64,000 nt of DNA from Muricauda sp. SCSIO 65647 (GTDB lineage: Bacteria; Bacteroidota; Bacteroidia; Flavobacteriales; Flavobacteriaceae), in contig NZ_CP091037.1 of assembly GCF_021534965.1 (NCBI RefSeq), forward strand, positions 846,501 to 910,500, given 5' to 3'. The notes beneath the pieces are model-generated. The model saw only the letters and a list, made by a program, of their open reading frames with translations. It had not been told where the DNA came from and made no database searches. This document shows positions 61,162-64,000 of the stretch, in pieces (within the stretch, counting starts at the first letter, position 1; every line of letters starts with the position of its first letter). The position numbers were made by a program, and so were the translations under genes.

Positions 61162-64000
61162 CTACTCATCCAAAAGTGCCTCATTAAATTGATATCCTTT
61201 ATAGCTTACCTTGAACAGCGCACTGTACAAGGCAGGTATGAACAATAGGGTGATGATGGTACCGAACAACAAGCCGATCATAATGCTTACCGCCATACCT
61301 TCCCACATTTCACCTCCGCTCAGGTAAAGCGGAATCAAACCGAGCACTGTGGTAAACGTTGCCAACAAAATGGGCCTGAACCGTTGTAAGCAAGCAGCGA
61401 TCACGGCGTCTTGTTCAGAGCGGCCCAGGTCATTCTGTTCAATTTCCATTCGGTCGATCAATACAATGGCGTTGTTGATGACGATTCCTGCCAATGAAAT
61501 GACCCCCAAAAAGGGCATGAAGCCAAAAGCCTCCCTAAATACCAACAGCCCTATGACCACCCCAATTATCGCCAAGGGAATTGTCAATACCACCATGCTC
61601 ATTTTTCTAAATGAATTGAACTGTATGATCAATAGCAAAACGATTATAAAGCCAGAAATGGGCAAATATCCGATAACCGACCCCATACTCTCAGCAGTGC
61701 TTTCGGCATCACCGCCAAATTTATAGGTGTACTGTTCTGGCCAGTTTTGCATTTGCTGCTCCAGCCAAGGTGTGATTTCGTTAGTAATCGCAGAGGCATT
61801 GGCCCCATCCCTTAGCTCACTGCTGATATTGATGGTTCTTCGAAGGTCGAGTCTCTTTATTTTGGAATATTGCCATGCCGGTACGATCGAGGCCACTTGT
61901 AGCAAGGGCACTGTCTTACCCGAGTTTTGTGAATATACGTTCAATGTTTCCAAAGATGCAAGTGATTGCTGTTGTGTGGCATCACTGCGCATCACAATGG
62001 GAATGGACTTGTCTTCTTCGCGGTATTCGCCCGTTTGAAACCCATCCAATACCGTTTGTAGTGAGGTTGCGATATCTTGATTGGTAATGCCCGCCATTTG
62101 TGCCCTGCTCTGATCGATTTCAATCAAGAACTTTTTACTTTTTGGACCCCAATCGTCTTTTACATTTTTTGTACCTGAAATACCTGAAAGCCGTAATTTG
62201 ATACTCTCGGCTATTTCCGCCAATTCATCGGGATCGCTACCCGAAACCTTTATTTCAATCGGAGTACCCGAGCCTCCTGCCCCAAGCGCCCCTACTTTGA
62301 TATCGGCATTGGGAAATCTGCCAAAGGCAAATTTGTCGAGTTTGGTGATCATCGCATTATTTTCATTAAAGGATGAGGTATTTACCAGAATATGCGCGTA
62401 GTTTGAATTGGCCTCATCGGGCGAATAGCCCAAATCGTATGATTCAGGACCTTCCCCGACATAAGAAGACCAATCGACAATGCCCAAGGTTCTGGTTGCA
62501 TTGGTCTTCAATGAGTCAGACATATATTCTTCCAACTGTCTGACCACCTCGGTGGTACTTTCAATCTTATTGCCCTCAGGAAGGTTGATGTCTATGGTAA
62601 TCATATTTCTATCACTGTCAGGAAAAAAGATGAAGGGAATCTTTGTAAATCCGTACAACGAAATGAAAAAGGCAATGAAAATGCCGATAATCACCTTATA
62701 CTTATTGGCCAGCGCCACCAAGATCAAATCTTTGTAGTACGCTTTCAGTTTGTCAATGGTTCTATCGACAAGACTTGGTTTTTTCTCGCCTTTGGGCTCA
62801 ACTTTCAAGAAAAGGTAACAGAACATCGTAATGATGGTAAGTGCTATGAGCCAAGACGATGTCAGGGCAATGGTGATCACCACAAAAATGGGGCCCACGA
62901 TATCACCCATGGTGGTCGGCGACAGATAGAACGAAAGAAAAGCTGCCGATGTGGTCAAGGTAGATATCAACAAGGGCATCCAAAGCTCAGAAAAGGCATC
63001 AACGGCCGCCTTTTTCTTTTCAACGCCCTGTTCAAGCTTCACCATAATGGTCTCGGCGACCACTATCGCATTATCGACCAGCATACCGAGTGCCATGATC
63101 AATGCCGCCAAGGTGACCTGGTTCAGACCGACATCAATAAGACCCATGACCATAAGGGTCATGATGGTCACAATGGGTATTAAACTGGCAATGACAAACC
63201 CGGTTCGAAAACCAAGAAAAATCAACATTACCAATAAAACAATAGAGATAGACTGTAGCAGGTTGATGATGAAATCGCCTACCTTAACATCGATGTAAGT
63301 GTCGAGTGATGAAACACGTGTCAGTTCTAAACCGACGGGGAGCCTCTTTTGCCAATCTGCCACTACGCCGTTCACGGCCTCACCAAGTGATACGATATTT
63401 TTGTTCTCTTTCAAGTTTACATGTAGTGAAATGGCTTCACGACCATTGACGCTCACAATTTGGGTAGGTGGGTCGATATATCCCTTGGTGACCCTTGTGA
63501 TATCTCCCAATTTTACCAGTTGGGAGCCATCGCCCACGGCAATTAAAATCTCGCGAATATCATCGACTGAATCAAAGTTTCCGGTCGGTTCTAAAATGAT
63601 GCGTTCATCGCCCACGTTCACCTGCCCCCCAGAATTCAATATATTGGTGGCCGAAATACTTTGCTGAAGCCTAGAGGCCGAGAGGCCATATTCTTTCAAA
63701 CGGGTATTGTCAAACTCAACAAAGACCCGTTCTTCTTGAACACCGCCCAGTTCAACTTTTGCGGCATCGGGCAGTTTTATGAGTTCGTCCTTGATATCAT
63801 CGGCATATTCTTTCATTTCGGTATACGAATACCCATCAGAGGTGAGGCCCACAACAATACCGTACACATCGCCCACACCATCATCGTTCAGGTTGGGCAT
63901 AACCCCGCTCGGCAAACCTTGAATGGCATTCAATTTACGGCGCAACCGATCCCAGACGGCTTGCATGTTTTCTTTGCTCACCTCATCTTTCAAGGTCACG
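61162..64000 (-). CDS. RND efflux transporter permease (3' part; start beyond window)
   Basis: The last 946 or so residues of a hydrophobe/amphiphile efflux (AcrB/MdtB-like) inner-membrane pump; the reading frame runs off the right edge, so only a short N-terminal part is missing. The motif GMLVDNAIVVAETI on helix 4 contains the proton-relay Asp, and PISGFIIVLLLIIQFNSF and GIVINNAIVLIDRMEIEQN belong to the second half. Porter subdomains lie at about 40-230 and 500-760. The C-terminus ends normally at FNEALLDE. It heads the operon with the cyclase and channel within this window. Substrate unknown; an adaptor gene may lie just outside. Confidence 0.94.
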   Translation of the reverse strand, partial: VTLKDEVSKENMQAVWDRLRRKLNAIQGLPSGVMPNLNDDGVGDVYGIVVGLTSDGYSYTEMKEYADDIKDELIKLPDAAKVELGGVQEERVFVEFDNTRLKEYGLSASRLQQSISATNILNSGGQVNVGDERIILEPTGNFDSVDDIREILIAVGDGSQLVKLGDITRVTKGYIDPPTQIVSVNGREAISLHVNLKENKNIVSLGEAVNGVVADWQKRLPVGLELTRVSSLDTYIDVKVGDFIINLLQSISIVLLVMLIFLGFRTGFVIASLIPIVTIMTLMVMGLIDVGLNQVTLAALIMALGMLVDNAIVVAETIMVKLEQGVEKKKAAVDAFSELWMPLLISTLTTSAAFLSFYLSPTTMGDIVGPIFVVITIALTSSWLIALTIITMFCYLFLKVEPKGEKKPSLVDRTIDKLKAYYKDLILVALANKYKVIIGIFIAFFISLYGFTKIPFIFFPDSDRNMITIDINLPEGNKIESTTEVVRQLEEYMSDSLKTNATRTLGIVDWSSYVGEGPESYDLGYSPDEANSNYAHILVNTSSFNENNAMITKLDKFAFGRFPNADIKVGALGAGGSGTPIEIKVSGSDPDELAEIAESIKLRLSGISGTKNVKDDWGPKSKKFLIEIDQSRAQMAGITNQDIATSLQTVLDGFQTGEYREEDKSIPIVMRSDATQQQSLASLETLNVYSQNSGKTVPLLQVASIVPAWQYSKIKRLDLRRTINISSELRDGANASAITNEITPWLEQQMQNWPEQYTYKFGGDAESTAESMGSVIGYLPISGFIIVLLLIIQFNSFRKMSMVVLTIPLAIIGVVIGLLVFREAFGFMPFLGVISLAGIVINNAIVLIDRMEIEQNDLGRSEQDAVIAACLQRFRPILLATFTTVLGLIPLYLSGGEMWEGMAVSIMIGLLFGTIITLLFIPALYSALFKVSYKGYQFNEALLDE

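Overview
The window comes from a marine-type Flavobacteriaceae (Bacteroidota). The evidence is an SprA type IX secretion translocon, an alternative complex III operon followed by coxBA, a malic enzyme fused to a phosphotransacetylase-like domain, TonB and MscS proteins of Bacteroidota type, and promoters of the form TTG-N17-20-TAnnTTTG. The genus cannot be fixed from the sequence alone. No rRNA, tRNA, CRISPR array, insertion sequence or phage gene was seen. Both edges cut genes: a YyaL/SPATA20-like protein at the left and an RND efflux pump at the right.

Layout from left to right. 1-2.8 kb: the YyaL-like C-terminus, an MscS channel and tsaB. 2.9-12.4 kb: one minus-strand efflux cluster with a TolC-like protein, two MacA-like adaptors, four MacB-type permeases without ATPase domains and a single ATPase; it looks like a duplicated permease-permease-adaptor module. 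12.5-17.8 kb: cytochrome oxidase accessory genes (a small CxxC membrane protein, DUF420, SCO, a cysteine-free SCO-like paralogue, subunit IV, two subunit III proteins, heme O synthase). 18-30 kb: tonB, VanZ, gcvH, the giant sprA, ruvA and maeB. 30-39 kb: an SLC45-type sugar transporter and queG, then an accessory block between queG and ruvB (FAD-linked oxidase, cupin, two AraC-type regulators of unusual architecture, a secreted DUF4242 protein and a GNAT acetyltransferase). 39-42.4 kb: an acyl-CoA oxidase-like enzyme and a GIN-domain protein. 42.5-54.3 kb: actABCDEF-coxBA, a quinol-to-oxygen respiratory chain in one operon. 54.4-59.3 kb: a SPOR protein, then rimP-nusA-infB. 59.4-64 kb: RND pump, membrane adenylate cyclase and potassium channel in one overlapping operon.

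The respiratory genes work together: ActA-F oxidises menaquinol and passes electrons through heme c domains to CoxB/CoxA, while the separate 12.5-17.8 kb locus supplies subunits III and IV, heme O and copper insertion factors. Terminators, promoters and one REP-like palindromic element could be placed by eye.

The most novel candidate is at 32.8-37.7 kb. Two regulators each join an N-terminal DUF4242 (nickel-binding-protein-like) domain, a class III cyclase-like domain that has lost catalytic residues, and an AraC DNA-binding domain. A secreted DUF4242 protein lies between them. A 12-bp sequence occurs twice, 21 bp apart, upstream of one regulator and once more upstream of the secreted protein, as expected for an AraC-family operator. 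Other points worth checking are a terminator-like hairpin in the rimP-nusA-infB leader, a helix-hairpin-helix tail on ActC, a 140-residue insertion in cytochrome oxidase subunit III, and a cyclase co-encoded with a potassium channel.
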